From Pseudomonas sp. Os17 (GTDB lineage: Bacteria; Pseudomonadota; Gammaproteobacteria; Pseudomonadales; Pseudomonadaceae): 64,000 bases of DNA. Of the stretch, positions 24,864 through 34,354 are shown piece by piece. The notes beneath the pieces were generated by a model that had not been told where the DNA came from, did no database searches, and was given only the letters and a program-made list of their open reading frames with translations. The position numbers and the translations under genes were made by a program. Each line of letters starts with the position of its first letter. The first letter of the stretch is position 1. The DNA lies in assembly GCF_001547895.1 (NCBI RefSeq), contig NZ_AP014627.1, forward strand, positions 2,607,501 through 2,671,500, in the 5' to 3' direction.

Positions 24864-25042
24864 GGTCACGCAGGCGCTCGGGGATGGGCGAGCGAGAGCG
24901 GGAAGATGCTTCTGATCCGTATTTTTCTCGCGTATCTGCGTCTGTTATCAGAACAGCCGAGGTTTGAAAATGGCGCGCCCGTCCGGCCTCCCGGCTGGAA
25001 ACCGGGCTCGCTGCACCGCACACCTACTGTTCAGGAGGCCTG

Positions 25043-25126
25043 ATGACTAAGATGGCGTTTTTCTTGTTTGGATTTTTAGCCTTGACCATCGCAATCGGTG
25101 CGCTTGCCACTATCTCTCCGACCTAG
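25043..25126 (+). CDS. Very small membrane peptide (27 aa)
   Basis: An ATG preceded by a perfect AGGAGG (spaced 5 nt) opens MTKMAFFLFGFLALTIAIG..., a 27-residue peptide that is almost entirely one transmembrane helix and ends ISPT. It resembles the single-helix accessory subunits of membrane complexes (such as CydX-like or Cbb3-oxidase peptides) in size only. A strong inverted-repeat terminator follows at 25170. The good ribosome-binding site and terminator support a real gene. Confidence 0.65.
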   Translation: MTKMAFFLFGFLALTIAIGALATISPT

Positions 25127-25169
25127 ACCCCAAGCCGTTTGCAGCACCCGTCGCCAGGTAAGGCGCAAG

Positions 25170-25198
25170 CAGTGGCAGGCCTCTTGAGCCTGCCACTG
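25170..25198. terminator. Bidirectional-type terminator hairpin
   Basis: Perfect 11-bp inverted repeat CAGTGGCAGGC/GCCTGCCACTG with a 7-nt loop, followed on the plus strand by TCGTTTCTGT. It separates the small peptide gene from the convergent transporter gene. Confidence 0.75.
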
Positions 25199-25207
25199 TC
25201 GTTTCTG

Positions 25208-26119
25208 TCACTTGGCCCAACGCTTTGCCCCGGCCACGCAGAGGATCACCGCCAGAGTGACCCCGAGCATGCCCAGGCTGACCTGTTCGTGCAGCAGGCC
25301 GGCGGCCAGGGCCAGACCGAAGAACGGCTGCAGCAACTGCAGCTGGCCGACGGCGGCGATCCCGCCTTGAGCCAGGCCGCGGTACCAGAAGACAAACCCG
25401 ATCAGCATGCTGAACAGCGAGACGTAGCCCAGGCTGAACCATGCCGGCAGGCTGATGCCGCCGAAGTCGGGCGGGGCGCTGAACAGGGTCAGCGCGGTCA
25501 TGATCGGCAATGACAGCACCAGGGCCCAGCAGATCACCTGCCAGCCGCCCAGGGTCCGCGACAGCTTGGCGCCTTCGGCATAGCCCAGGCCGCAGACCAG
25601 CACCGCCAGGAGCATCAGCGCATCGCCCCGCGGCGAGGCCGTGAGGCCCTGGGACAGGGCGTAGCCCACCACCAGCAGGCTGCCCAGCAGGGAAAACAGC
25701 CAGAACACCGGGCGCGGTCGCTCGCCGCCACGCAACACTCCAAACACGGCGGTGGCCAGAGGCAGCAGGCCAAGAAACACGATGGAGTGGGCCGAGGTCA
25801 CGTATTGCAGGGCCAGGGCGGTCAGCAGCGGAAAGCCCAGGACCACCCCCAGGGCGACGATACCCAGGGGCAGCAGTTGCCCCGGGCTCGGGCGCCTTTC
25901 CTTGAACAGCAGCAGGAGACACAGGGCCAGAACCCCGGCGAGGCTGGCGCGGACCACGGTGAGGAACAACGGCTCGAACTCCAGCACCGCGACCCGGGTT
26001 GCCGGCAGCGAGCCGCTGAAGATCAGCACCCCGATAAAGCCGTTGAGCCAGCCGCTGGCGGAGGATTGCAGGGCGGGTGATTGCAGGTTCGATGTTCGTG
26101 CCATTGAGGGAGTGCTCAT
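25208..26119 (-). CDS. EamA/DMT family transporter
   Basis: A 303-residue inner-membrane protein with ten hydrophobic segments in two EamA repeats, with GSLPATRVAVLEFEPLFLTVVRA at the start of repeat one and WALVLSLPIMTALTLF in repeat two. Drug/metabolite transporters of this group export amino acids or related metabolites. It is divergent from a MocR-type PLP regulator, a pairing often seen for exporters of amino acids or B6-linked metabolites. Translation starts near the regulator promoter. Confidence 0.9.
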   Translation of the reverse strand: MSTPSMARTSNLQSPALQSSASGWLNGFIGVLIFSGSLPATRVAVLEFEPLFLTVVRASLAGVLALCLLLLFKERRPSPGQLLPLGIVALGVVLGFPLLTALALQYVTSAHSIVFLGLLPLATAVFGVLRGGERPRPVFWLFSLLGSLLVVGYALSQGLTASPRGDALMLLAVLVCGLGYAEGAKLSRTLGGWQVICWALVLSLPIMTALTLFSAPPDFGGISLPAWFSLGYVSLFSMLIGFVFWYRGLAQGGIAAVGQLQLLQPFFGLALAAGLLHEQVSLGMLGVTLAVILCVAGAKRWAK

Positions 26120-26212
26120 CAGATGAGGGGCCGCGGCGGCGGAGCTTGTGTCGAAGGCATCCTAGGATCGAAGATCAGCACAATCAAAAAATTGTCATGG
26201 ATACAGCGCCCT

Positions 26213-27547
26213 ATGGCCCGTGCTCGCTACAAGCAACTGGTGGATGCCTTTGCCGCCGACATCCGCGCCGGGGTACTGGCCCCGGGCACTCGCCTGCCCA
26301 CCCATCGCCAACTGGCGGCGCGGGAGGGGCTGGCGCTGGTCACCGCGTCCCGGGTCTATGCCGAGCTGGAAGCCATGGGCCTGGTCAGCGGCGAAGCCGG
26401 ACGCGGCACCTATGTTCGGGAAACCGCCCTGCCTCCAGGGCAGGGGGTGGATCAGCCGGTCGCCACGCCGGGCACGCTGGACCTGAACTTCAACTACCCG
26501 GCGCTGCCCGGGCAGGCGGAGTTGCTGCGCAACGCCTTGCGCCAGTTGGCCTTGGCTGGCGATCTGGAAGCCTTGCTGCGCTACCAGCCGCACGCCGGGC
26601 GCGCCCATGAACGGGCGACGCTGGCCCGCTACCTGGCCGGTTGCGGGCTGACGGTTGCGGGCGAGCAGGTGTTGATGGTCAGTGGCGCCCAGCACGGCCT
26701 GGCGACCACGGTGATGGCGCTGCTCAAGCCCGGCGACGTGGTGGCGGTGGATGCCTTGACCTACCCCGGGTTCAAGGTGGTGGCCGAGGCCCATGGGCTG
26801 GAGCTGGTGGCCATTCCCCTGGGCGACCAGGGCCCGGACCTCGACGGTCTTCAAGCGCTGTGCCGACGGCGGCGGGTGCGCGCGGTGTATGCCATGCCCA
26901 CCCTGCACAACCCCATGGGCTGGGTGCTGGACCTGGCCTGGCGCCAGCGGCTGGTGGCGCTTGCCCGGGCCCATGGGCTGCTGATCATCGAAGACGCCGC
27001 CTACGCCTTCCTGGCGCCCAGCCCGCCGCCGCCCCTGGCCGCCCTGGCGCCGGATCTCACGGTGTACGTCTCGGGGTTTTCGAAGAACGTGGCCACCGGC
27101 CTGCGGGTCGGTTACGTGGTGGCGCCCCTGCAGTGGGTGCCGCCGATCGAGCGCGCGATCCGTGCCACCACCTGGAACACTCCGGGGGTGATGACTGCCC
27201 TGGCCTGCGCCTGGATCGAGGATGGCACCGTGGCGCGGCTGGAGCAGGAAAAACGCGAGGATGCCAGGGCCCGTCAGGCCCTGGCTCGGGAGGTCATGAC
27301 CGGGCTGGCCTACGTCAGCCATCCGAACGCCTACTTCCTCTGGCTGCCGTTGCCCGAGGAGGTCCGGGCCGATCAGGTGGTCATGGCACTGCTGCGGGAG
27401 AACGTCTCGGTGTCCACCGCCGAGCCCTTCGTCGGCGCCGGGCCGGTGCCCCACGCCATTCGCCTGGCGTTGGGCTCGGTGGACATGGCCGATCTGGGCC
27501 TGGCCCTGGCCAAGGTCCGGCAAGTGATTGGCCGCTACGCGTTCTGA
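26213..27547 (+). CDS. MocR-type PLP-dependent regulator (GntR-aminotransferase fusion)
   Basis: A 444-residue protein. Residues about 1-70 form a GntR winged helix (LPTHRQLAAREGLALVTASRVYAELEAMGLV), and residues about 100-440 form a fold-type I aminotransferase domain with PLP-binding lysine K291 in SGFSKNVATGLRVGY and MPTLHNPMG. MocR proteins sense amino acids or PLP and control a neighbouring gene, here most likely the divergent EamA exporter. The ATG at 26213 lacks a clear ribosome-binding site; a TTG at 26192 in frame would add LSWIQRP, so the exact start is open. Confidence 0.9.
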   Translation: MARARYKQLVDAFAADIRAGVLAPGTRLPTHRQLAAREGLALVTASRVYAELEAMGLVSGEAGRGTYVRETALPPGQGVDQPVATPGTLDLNFNYPALPGQAELLRNALRQLALAGDLEALLRYQPHAGRAHERATLARYLAGCGLTVAGEQVLMVSGAQHGLATTVMALLKPGDVVAVDALTYPGFKVVAEAHGLELVAIPLGDQGPDLDGLQALCRRRRVRAVYAMPTLHNPMGWVLDLAWRQRLVALARAHGLLIIEDAAYAFLAPSPPPPLAALAPDLTVYVSGFSKNVATGLRVGYVVAPLQWVPPIERAIRATTWNTPGVMTALACAWIEDGTVARLEQEKREDARARQALAREVMTGLAYVSHPNAYFLWLPLPEEVRADQVVMALLRENVSVSTAEPFVGAGPVPHAIRLALGSVDMADLGLALAKVRQVIGRYAF

Positions 27548-27579
27548 AGCGGCAAGCTTTGAACTTGAAGCTTGCCGCT
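27548..27579 (+). terminator. Terminator after the MocR gene
   Basis: Perfect 12-bp inverted repeat AGCGGCAAGCTT/AAGCTTGCCGCT with an 8-nt loop, directly after the MocR stop codon; a TTTT follows at 27597-27600 next to the convergent chemoreceptor gene. Confidence 0.75.
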
Positions 27580-27599
27580 CGAAGCTTGCAGCGGCCTTT

Positions 27600-29228
27600 T
27601 CAGAGCTTGAACTGATTCACCAGGGCGTTGAGGTCCACTGCCAGGCGCGACAGCTCCTGGCTGGCGGCGTTGCTCTGGTTGGCCCCGGCCGAGGTCTGGG
27701 TCGAGAGGTCGCGGATATTGATCAGGTTGCGATCCACTTCCCGGGCCACCTGGGCCTGTTCTTCGCTGGCGCTGGCGATCACCAGATTGCGCTCGTTGAT
27801 CATGGTGATGGCCTGGGTGATCTGGTCCAGGGCCAGCCCAGAGGCGCGGGCCGCCTCCAGGGTCAGGTGTGCCCGCTCGTTGCTGTTGCGCATGGCGCTG
27901 ACCGCGCCCTCGGTGCCTTCCTCGATGGTGTTGATCATGCTTTCGATTTCCTGGGTCGACTGCTGGGTGCGATGGGCCAGGGCCCGCACTTCGTCGGCGA
28001 CCACGGCAAAGCCGCGTCCGGCGTCCCCGGCCCGGGCAGCTTCGATGGCGGCATTGAGGGCCAGCAGGTTGGTCTGCTCGGCGATCGAACGGATCACTTC
28101 CAGGACCTGACCGATATTGCGCACGTCCACCGCCAGGTGCTCGACCTGTTCACAGGTCTGGGTCACGTCCGTCGCCAGTTGGCCGATGGAGTCCACGGTG
28201 TGCTGCACCTGTTCGCGGCCGTGGTGGGCGGTGCGGTCGGTTTCCTGGGAGGCTTGCGAGGTGCTCACGGCGTTGCGCGCCACTTCTTCCACCGCCGCGG
28301 TCATTTCGTTGACGGCGGTGGCGGCCTGTTCCACTTCATTGCTCTGCTGGTGCAGGGTCTGGCTGGAGTGCTCGGTGACCGCGTGCAGTTCTTCAGCGGC
28401 CGACGCCAGCTGGTTGGAGGAGTCGGCAATGCGTTGCAGGGTGCCGCGCAGGCTGGCCTGCATGGTCTGCAGGGCTTGCAGCAGGCGCGCCGGTTCGTCC
28501 TTGCCACTGACCGTGATGCTCTGGCCGAGGTCGCCGTTGGCGATGGTTTCCGCCACGGCCACGGCCTGGCCCAGGGGCCGCACGATGCTGCGGGTCAGCA
28601 GCAGGGCCAGGGCGATGGTCAGGGTCACCACGACCAGCATGATCAGCGCGACCATGCCGATGGCGCCATGGAACACCTCACTGGTGTGTTCGGCCGCGGC
28701 GACGCCCCCCCGGGTGTTGGTGTCGATGATCTGGAGCAGCTCTTTGAGCATGGTGTCGGCGTTGGCCAGGTACGGGCCGGCGTCGACGACATCGATGGCG
28801 GCTTCCTTCTGCCCCTGGCGCACCAGTTCCACCACCCGGTGCTGGTCCTTGCTGTAGGCCGCCTTGGCGCCGAGAAAGCGTTCATAGGCGCTGCGCTCCT
28901 CGGCCTCAGTGATCAGTTTTTCGTAGACGCCTTGCTGGTGGGCGAGCTGCTCGTCGAGCTCGCCGACGCGCTTGAGCAGCGCCTGGACATCGTTGTTGTC
29001 ACGGACCACCAGCATGCGCAGGGTGATGGTGCGGATCTGGGTGCTGGTCAGGGCCAGGGCGTTGGCGGCAACGATGGATGGCTGCCAGTTCTGGTCGACC
29101 TCAAGGGATTGCTGGTTCATGCGCTGCATTTCCAGCAATGAGAACCCCCCCAGGCCCAGTGCCAGCAGGGCGATCAGGGCGAAGCTGAACCCTGCACGGC
29201 GGGAAATGTTCATCGTTCTCAAGAGCAT
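27600..29228 (-). CDS. Methyl-accepting chemotaxis protein
   Basis: A 542-residue chemoreceptor. TM1 is at about residues 12-34, a helical periplasmic ligand domain of four-helix-bundle type spans 35-188, and TM2 is at 189-212. A HAMP domain follows (about 213-265), then a long signalling coiled coil with the conserved hairpin [19 protein letters not shown]. There is no C-terminal CheR pentapeptide. The ligand is unknown. Start at 29228 is favoured by AAGGAA at good spacing; the ATG at 29213 would only lose five residues. Confidence 0.92.
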   Translation of the reverse strand: MLLRTMNISRRAGFSFALIALLALGLGGFSLLEMQRMNQQSLEVDQNWQPSIVAANALALTSTQIRTITLRMLVVRDNNDVQALLKRVGELDEQLAHQQGVYEKLITEAEERSAYERFLGAKAAYSKDQHRVVELVRQGQKEAAIDVVDAGPYLANADTMLKELLQIIDTNTRGGVAAAEHTSEVFHGAIGMVALIMLVVVTLTIALALLLTRSIVRPLGQAVAVAETIANGDLGQSITVSGKDEPARLLQALQTMQASLRGTLQRIADSSNQLASAAEELHAVTEHSSQTLHQQSNEVEQAATAVNEMTAAVEEVARNAVSTSQASQETDRTAHHGREQVQHTVDSIGQLATDVTQTCEQVEHLAVDVRNIGQVLEVIRSIAEQTNLLALNAAIEAARAGDAGRGFAVVADEVRALAHRTQQSTQEIESMINTIEEGTEGAVSAMRNSNERAHLTLEAARASGLALDQITQAITMINERNLVIASASEEQAQVAREVDRNLINIRDLSTQTSAGANQSNAASQELSRLAVDLNALVNQFKL

Positions 29229-29473
29229 GACTGTGTTCCTTGTGGCGGCAAAAAGTACAACCGGCGACAGGCATCGCGGTTTGCATCAATGCGGCGCGCG
29301 TTGGAGCAGGCTCCATGGCGCCGTCGGTCTTTTGCACACAAGGCGGGGTGGCAGGCGCGTCTGGGCGGCGCCTTGTCCAGGGGTTCCGGGGTGATCGGGA
29401 TGCACGGCCCGGTCTGGGAAACCGGGCAATGATATCACGGTGACATCTATTCTGGGGGCCTGCGGCGGGGTTT

Positions 29474-30355
29474 TCAGCGGCCTTCGTGGTGCACAAACCC
29501 GAGGATGGCTCGAGCGCTGGCTGCCGGGTCGACTTGCATGAAGCAGTGCTGGCCCTCGATGACCTGCGTGCTCAGGTGGCGATTGAGAGTTGCCCAGCGC
29601 TTCACCGAACGGGCCACGTAGGGGTAGCTGTCGCGACCGTGGATCACCAGGCTCGGGGTCTGCACCTGGCGCAGGGAGCGCCACAGGTGCCGGGGGAAGC
29701 TGCTGAAGATGTCCACCTCGCGCTCGGGAGCGCATTTGAGTGCCACGCCCTGACCGTCGTCCTTCAGCGCGTGCTCGACATAGGCGTTCAGGGCGTCTTC
29801 GCTCCAGCCCTTGAAGATTCCCCGGTTGGCCAGGCTGGCCCTGGCCGCGGCGCGGTCCGGCCAGTGCTGGCGTCGAGCGGCGGCCTTGCGCGCCAGGCTG
29901 TGGCGGCGATTGAGGCCCAGGGCCGACAGCAGCCTCAGGGAACTGATCATCGACGGGCTGAAGATCACCGGATCCAGCAGCACGGCCTTGCGAAACAGCT
30001 GGGGGCGTTCGGCCAGGATCAGGCTGGTGAGCACCCCGCCAAAACTGTGGCCGACGGCGTAGCACGGCACGTCGGCGTAGGCCCCGCGCCCGGCCTCGAA
30101 CGCCTCGGCGGCCAGCTGCGCAGTGCGGTTCCAGCCACGAAACGGGCCGCCATGGTCACTGTCGCCATGGCCCTGGACATCGCTGAGCCACAAGTCGAAG
30201 GACTCGGCCAGCAAGGCCAGCAGCGGACGATAGGCCATGGAGCAGAAGCCGTTGCCGTGGAGAAAGTGCAGCAAGGGTTTGCCCGAAGGTTCGGAGCGCA
30301 AGCCGCGCAGGGTGAAGCCTTCGGGGCACGGATAGGACCAGGGAAGCAACTGCAT
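29474..30355 (-). CDS. Alpha/beta hydrolase
   Basis: A 293-residue hydrolase. The oxyanion-hole loop is HGNGFCS (33-39), the nucleophile elbow is GHSFGG with S104, the acid is probably the Asp of HGRDSYP and the His lies in EGQHCFMQ near the C-terminus. The substrate is unknown; the sequence resembles esterase or lipase-like hydrolases of pseudomonads. Start at the ATG at 30355 fits the usual MQLLPWSYP; it reads toward the chemoreceptor and lies 87 bp downstream of alkB on the same strand. Confidence 0.88.
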   Translation of the reverse strand: MQLLPWSYPCPEGFTLRGLRSEPSGKPLLHFLHGNGFCSMAYRPLLALLAESFDLWLSDVQGHGDSDHGGPFRGWNRTAQLAAEAFEAGRGAYADVPCYAVGHSFGGVLTSLILAERPQLFRKAVLLDPVIFSPSMISSLRLLSALGLNRRHSLARKAAARRQHWPDRAAARASLANRGIFKGWSEDALNAYVEHALKDDGQGVALKCAPEREVDIFSSFPRHLWRSLRQVQTPSLVIHGRDSYPYVARSVKRWATLNRHLSTQVIEGQHCFMQVDPAASARAILGFVHHEGR

Positions 30356-30442
30356 GGGGCCTCTTGGAGAGCGGTGGGCACAGGCGGGCATTGTCGATGG
30401 GGGCGGGCGCGAGTCAAGGGTCGGTCCTGACCGCGTCCAGCA

Positions 30443-30964
30443 CTATTGCACCTTGAGCAGGCGAAACGACAGGCTGATGCGTTCGCCTGCACCTGGCGCC
30501 TTGGGAATCGCGTGCAGCCAGTGTTTTTGCAACTCGTCGGACATGTGCAGCAGCGAGCCGCTGGCCAGTGTGTAGTCGAAGGTGGCAGCGCTTTCCTTGT
30601 GTCGGAACACCATGGCCCGCGGGTGGCCCAGGGAGACGATCACCACCCCGGTGCCTTCCACCAGCTGTTCGTTGGCGTCGGAATGAAAGCCCATGGAGGA
30701 CTGCCCGTCCGGGTAGAAGTTGAGCAGGCAATTGTTGGGACGAAAGCCCAGTCGTTGCTCGATCGGCTCGCACAGCTGTGCCAGGGCCTCGGGCATCGGC
30801 ACTGCCGGGTAGGTGATCTGCGAGTAGTCATAGGGCGCGCCGAAGCTGGCGGTCTTGCGGGCACGCATGCGCTCGTCCCATTGCACGTCCTGCTTGAGGT
30901 GGTTGAACAACCGCTGCGGGTCGGCGATGAAGTCGGGAAAAAAGTCGATCTCGGGTGGATTCAT
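30443..30964 (-). CDS. alkB: 2-oxoglutarate-dependent DNA repair dioxygenase AlkB
   Basis: A 173-residue 2OG-Fe(II) oxygenase. Iron ligands are H94 and D96 (GFHSDANEQ) and the distal H151 (WLHAIPK), with R162 and R168 of ERISLSFR for 2-oxoglutarate and substrate. The nucleotide-recognition lid NCLLNFYPDGQSSMGFH precedes the HxD. AlkB-type enzymes demethylate 1-methyladenine and 3-methylcytosine in DNA. It is near but not clearly operonic with the hydrolase gene downstream (87-bp gap). Confidence 0.92.
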   Translation of the reverse strand: MNPPEIDFFPDFIADPQRLFNHLKQDVQWDERMRARKTASFGAPYDYSQITYPAVPMPEALAQLCEPIEQRLGFRPNNCLLNFYPDGQSSMGFHSDANEQLVEGTGVVIVSLGHPRAMVFRHKESAATFDYTLASGSLLHMSDELQKHWLHAIPKAPGAGERISLSFRLLKVQ

Positions 30965-31019
30965 AAAAGCGCTGCCTGTGGGGGAAGGAGGGCTATTGCC
31001 AGAGGGCAGGGCCCGGTCC

Positions 31020-31337
31020 TTATCGGTCCGTGATGTGTGCCTGGAGGGTGCCGCCTGCCACCGACTGGATGAAGTGCGCGGCCCTGGCGCCCAGGTCCGC
31101 TGCAGAAGCGCGGATCAGCAAGACCAGGGGCTCCCGGGACAGCGGGTCGATGTCCAGGCGTTGCTCGGGGGAGGCGCGCAGTATCAGGGTCAGCTCGGTC
31201 CACTGCTCGTCGTCGGGGGTTCTGCTGTCGCCATCGGAGTCCACATTGCAACCGGCGCCCCACAGGTGTTCGGCGACTCGGTAGAAGGCCGGGCGTGGTC
31301 CGGGATGATGGATAAGCAGGGAGGGCGCTGAAGGCAT
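31020..31337 (-). CDS. Hypothetical protein (105 aa)
   Basis: A small soluble protein starting MPSAPSLLIHHPGPRPAFYRV, with GCNVDSDGDSRTPDDEQWTEL in the middle and strongly hydrophobic short strands (LTLILRA, PLVLLIRA). The acidic D-S-D-G-D-S stretch could bind calcium but this is only a suggestion. No family recognised. An upstream ATG at 31376 would add 13 residues; I favour 31337. It is on the same strand as alkB, about 55 bp apart. Confidence 0.55.
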   Translation of the reverse strand: MPSAPSLLIHHPGPRPAFYRVAEHLWGAGCNVDSDGDSRTPDDEQWTELTLILRASPEQRLDIDPLSREPLVLLIRASAADLGARAAHFIQSVAGGTLQAHITDR

Positions 31338-31443
31338 GAGGTCCGGCTCGAGCGAGGTGGCGTTCCAGGTCGGCAACGGTATCTCGTCGCCGGCGCTCGG
31401 CGCAACCCGGCAGCGGGCTGGCCGCCGCGCTCAGCGCCTTTGT

Positions 31444-32169
31444 TCAGCCGCCATTGGCACTGAGGATGCTCGCCACCTGGCGCGGCTGGCAGTTGAGGTA
31501 GGCCGAGGATTTCAGCCAGCGCTGGTCCGGGTACCAGGAGAACATGAACTGGCCATCCTTGAGCTTGTCTATCACCTGGCGCGCCACTTGCGGGCGTACC
31601 GCCGGGCAGCCCTGGCTGCGGCCGATGCGGCCCTGGCGCTGGCTCCACAGGGGGTTCACGTAGTCGGCGGCATGGATCACGATGTCGCGGTCGCGGGCGC
31701 GGTCGTTGAAACCGGGCTCCAGTCCGTCCATGCGCAGCGAGTAGCCGTGGCTGCCTTCGTAGCTCTCCTGGGTGCGGAACAGGCCCAGGCTGGACTGGTA
31801 GCTGCCCAGGCGGTTGGAGAACTGGGTGGCGAAGTTTTCCCCGGACTTCTGGCCGTGGGCCACCAGGTCGCGCAGCACCAGTTTCTTGCTGCGCAGGTCG
31901 AAGATCCATAGGCGTCGTGCGGTGGACGGTTGCGAGTAGTCGATCACCGCCAGGTGCCGGGCCTGGCGAGCGCCGCTGGCGACTGCGCATTGCATGGCGC
32001 TGAGGGCACTTTTCAGGGCCTGGGGATTGAGTTCCGGTGCGGCGTGGGCGAGGCTGGTGTACAGCGCGGGGCTGGCGGCGGGGCGGGGTTTGTTGGCGGC
32101 GAAGGAAGGACTGCAAATGGCGCCCAGGGCAATGGCCGCCAGGCAGAATCGGCACAAGAAGGTCAACAT
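31444..32169 (-). CDS. Murein L,D-transpeptidase catalytic-domain protein
   Basis: A 241-residue protein with a signal peptide (FLCRFCLAAIALGAICSPSFA-A) and a YkuD-type domain ending in GRSQGCPAVRPQVAR, the catalytic Cys within the SxGCPAV loop, preceded by the conserved His at IVIHAADYV. It should form 3-3 crosslinks or link lipoprotein to peptidoglycan in the periplasm. It is divergent from the larger L,D-transpeptidase gene, 153 bp apart, an unusual arrangement. Confidence 0.85.
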   Translation of the reverse strand: MLTFLCRFCLAAIALGAICSPSFAANKPRPAASPALYTSLAHAAPELNPQALKSALSAMQCAVASGARQARHLAVIDYSQPSTARRLWIFDLRSKKLVLRDLVAHGQKSGENFATQFSNRLGSYQSSLGLFRTQESYEGSHGYSLRMDGLEPGFNDRARDRDIVIHAADYVNPLWSQRQGRIGRSQGCPAVRPQVARQVIDKLKDGQFMFSWYPDQRWLKSSAYLNCQPRQVASILSANGG

Positions 32170-32322
32170 GTATAGTGCATCCCCATGGTCACTTTGGCTC
32201 CTGACGTCCTGTCGTTCCCCCGGCAGGCTGGTCTATATATTCAAGGCCCTGGCCTGATTGACTTCCCCATCTGCCGTAACGATTGGCCGTCAAGCTGGCG
32301 GCCACGGATTGGAGTAAAGCAG

Positions 32323-33894
32323 TTGTTCAAAAAACACGCATGTTACTTGAGCCTGTGCTTGCTCGCTGCGCCATTGGTCGCGCTGGCCGGGGAGCAGGCG
32401 CCGCTGCCGGCGAGCCCGATGCAACTGGCACTGACGCAACTGGCGGTGGCTTGTCCGGCCCTGGCCACGCACGCGAATCTGGCCCAGCAACAGCTGTTGC
32501 TGGGTTTCTACCAGCAGCAGGGCGAGCAGCCGGTGTGGAGCGTCGAAGGACGTGTGTCCGACCTGCAGGCACAGCTGGCGCAACTGGTGGACGACGGCCT
32601 GGACCCTGGCCGTTACCACCTGCCGTCGAGCAGCCCGGCGGCCGACCCGTGTCACGACATCGAGATCAGCCAGCAGTACCTGCAAGCCTTGCAGGACCTG
32701 CATTACGGACGCCTGTCCCAAGCCCGCTTCGAGCCGTTGTGGCGAGCCCAGCCGCTGCCTGAGGATCGCCAGGCGGCGCTGCTGGCGATGGCCGTGCCGG
32801 GCGTCGAGCATCTGGCCACGGCCTTTGAACAGGCGCGGCCCAACCTTGAGCAGTACCGCAACCTGCGCCAGGCCTATGCCCAGCGCCGCCAGCAACCCTT
32901 GCCGCAATGGCAGGCGGTGGCCGGTGGCCCGTTGCTGCGTCCGGACATGCAGGACAAGCGCGTCCCCGACCTGGCCCTGCGCCTGTACCGCGGCGGCCTG
33001 CTGCCGAGCCCGCAGGTCAGTGCGGATAATACCTACAGCAGTGAGCTGGTGAGCGCAGTGAAAAACTTCCAGCTCAGTCACTCGCTGCAGGCCGATGGGG
33101 TGATCGGCGCGGGCACCCTCAAGGAGCTCAACGTCAGCCCGTCCCAGCGCCGCGAGCAACTGCGCATCAACCTTGAACGCCTGCGCTGGCTGGCCCAGGA
33201 TTTCGAACCGAACATCGTGCTGGTCAATGTCGCCGCGGCGCAGTTGACCTTCTACAAGGACGACGCGGTGGTCTGGCAGACCCGCACCCAGGTCGGCCGC
33301 GCCGAGCGCCAGACCCCGCTGTTGAAATCCCAGGTCACGCGCCTGACCCTGAACCCCACCTGGACCGTGCCGCCGACCATCCTCAAGGAAGACAAGCTGC
33401 CGGAGATCCGCCGTGACCAGGGCTTCCTCAACCGCCAGAACCTGCAGGTGCTGGACGCCAATGGCCAGCCCCTGGCCGCCGAGGACATCGACTGGGAGCG
33501 CCCGGGCAATATTCTCCTGCGCCAGGGTGCGGGGCCGCGCAACCCCCTGGGCCGCATCGCCATCCGTTTCCCCAACCCGTTCTCGGTGTACCTGCATGAC
33601 ACCCCGAGTCAGGCCCTGTTCAGCAAGGGACCGCGGGCCTTCAGCTCAGGCTGCGTGCGGGTCGAACAGGCCCTGCAACTGCGCGACTGGCTGCTGAGCC
33701 CGGCGGAACGGCTACGCACCAACGACCTGTTGGCCACCGGCCTGACCCATGAGTTCCGTCTGGCCAAGCCGGTGCCGATCCTGCTCAGCTACTGGACGGT
33801 GCAGGCCGACAGCCATGGGCAGTTGCTGTATGCGCCGGACATCTACGGGCATGACGAGGTGCTGTCCAGTGCCCTGGGCAGCAAGGTTCTGTAG
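32323..33894 (+). CDS. L,D-transpeptidase, YcbB/LdtD-like, with peptidoglycan-binding domain
   Basis: A 523-residue exported enzyme. It has an N-terminal signal (LSLCLLAAPLVALAG), a helical region, a PG_binding_1 domain (AVKNFQLSHSLQADGVIGAGTLKELN) at about residues 245-275, and a C-terminal YkuD domain with FSSGCVRVEQA, catalytic Cys near residue 444. The domain order fits LdtD-type enzymes that form 3-3 peptidoglycan crosslinks. I choose the TTG at 32323: it follows GGAG and yields MFKKHACYLSLCLL; upstream codons give no signal-like sequence. Confidence 0.9.
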   Translation: MFKKHACYLSLCLLAAPLVALAGEQAPLPASPMQLALTQLAVACPALATHANLAQQQLLLGFYQQQGEQPVWSVEGRVSDLQAQLAQLVDDGLDPGRYHLPSSSPAADPCHDIEISQQYLQALQDLHYGRLSQARFEPLWRAQPLPEDRQAALLAMAVPGVEHLATAFEQARPNLEQYRNLRQAYAQRRQQPLPQWQAVAGGPLLRPDMQDKRVPDLALRLYRGGLLPSPQVSADNTYSSELVSAVKNFQLSHSLQADGVIGAGTLKELNVSPSQRREQLRINLERLRWLAQDFEPNIVLVNVAAAQLTFYKDDAVVWQTRTQVGRAERQTPLLKSQVTRLTLNPTWTVPPTILKEDKLPEIRRDQGFLNRQNLQVLDANGQPLAAEDIDWERPGNILLRQGAGPRNPLGRIAIRFPNPFSVYLHDTPSQALFSKGPRAFSSGCVRVEQALQLRDWLLSPAERLRTNDLLATGLTHEFRLAKPVPILLSYWTVQADSHGQLLYAPDIYGHDEVLSSALGSKVL

Positions 33895-33979
33895 GCGCTA
33901 GCCCAAGTGCGACGCGCCGCCGCGGATGGCGGGTTTGAGGTATCTTGTGCGGCCTTTTTTCCCTTGCTCAAGGTCCTTC

Positions 33980-34351
33980 ATGCCACTCGACAAACGCCGG
34001 CAAGCCGCCATGGAACGCCAGCTGGCCGCCACCCTGACCGAAGCCTGTGAGGCCGCCAAGGCAGAGATCGTCGGTTTTTCCTGGTTGACCCACGACGTGA
34101 ATTACGCCGCCTTTCCGGCGAGCCTGGTGGTGGCCTGGATCTTCGATACCCAGGCCCACAAGGAGCAGGCCCTGGCGGCGGGCCAGGGCTCACGGATGAT
34201 TGAACTGACAGCCCGCGCCCTGGGCGAGGCCGATGTGCACCTTGAGTCGTTGGCGGCCCATGTGTTCTTCGACAGCGAGGAACAATGCCGGCGGATCAAT
34301 GGCGGCGACTGGGCGCAACGCCTGAAGCGCCTGCGCCCGGGACGGGGTTGA
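33980..34351 (+). CDS. Conserved hypothetical protein (123 aa)
   Basis: A soluble protein of 123 residues beginning MPLDKRRQAAMERQLAATL, with CEAAKAEIVGFSWLTHDVNY and a hydrophobic strand LVVAWIF. It ends with a basic RLKRLRPGRG. No family recognised; similar proteins occur across pseudomonads. It is followed after 3 bp by a DUF1289 gene, so both form one operon. The ATG at 33980 is favoured over a start at 33926, which would add a cysteine- and phenylalanine-rich stretch. Confidence 0.65.
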   Translation: MPLDKRRQAAMERQLAATLTEACEAAKAEIVGFSWLTHDVNYAAFPASLVVAWIFDTQAHKEQALAAGQGSRMIELTARALGEADVHLESLAAHVFFDSEEQCRRINGGDWAQRLKRLRPGRG

Positions 34352-34354
34352 GCC

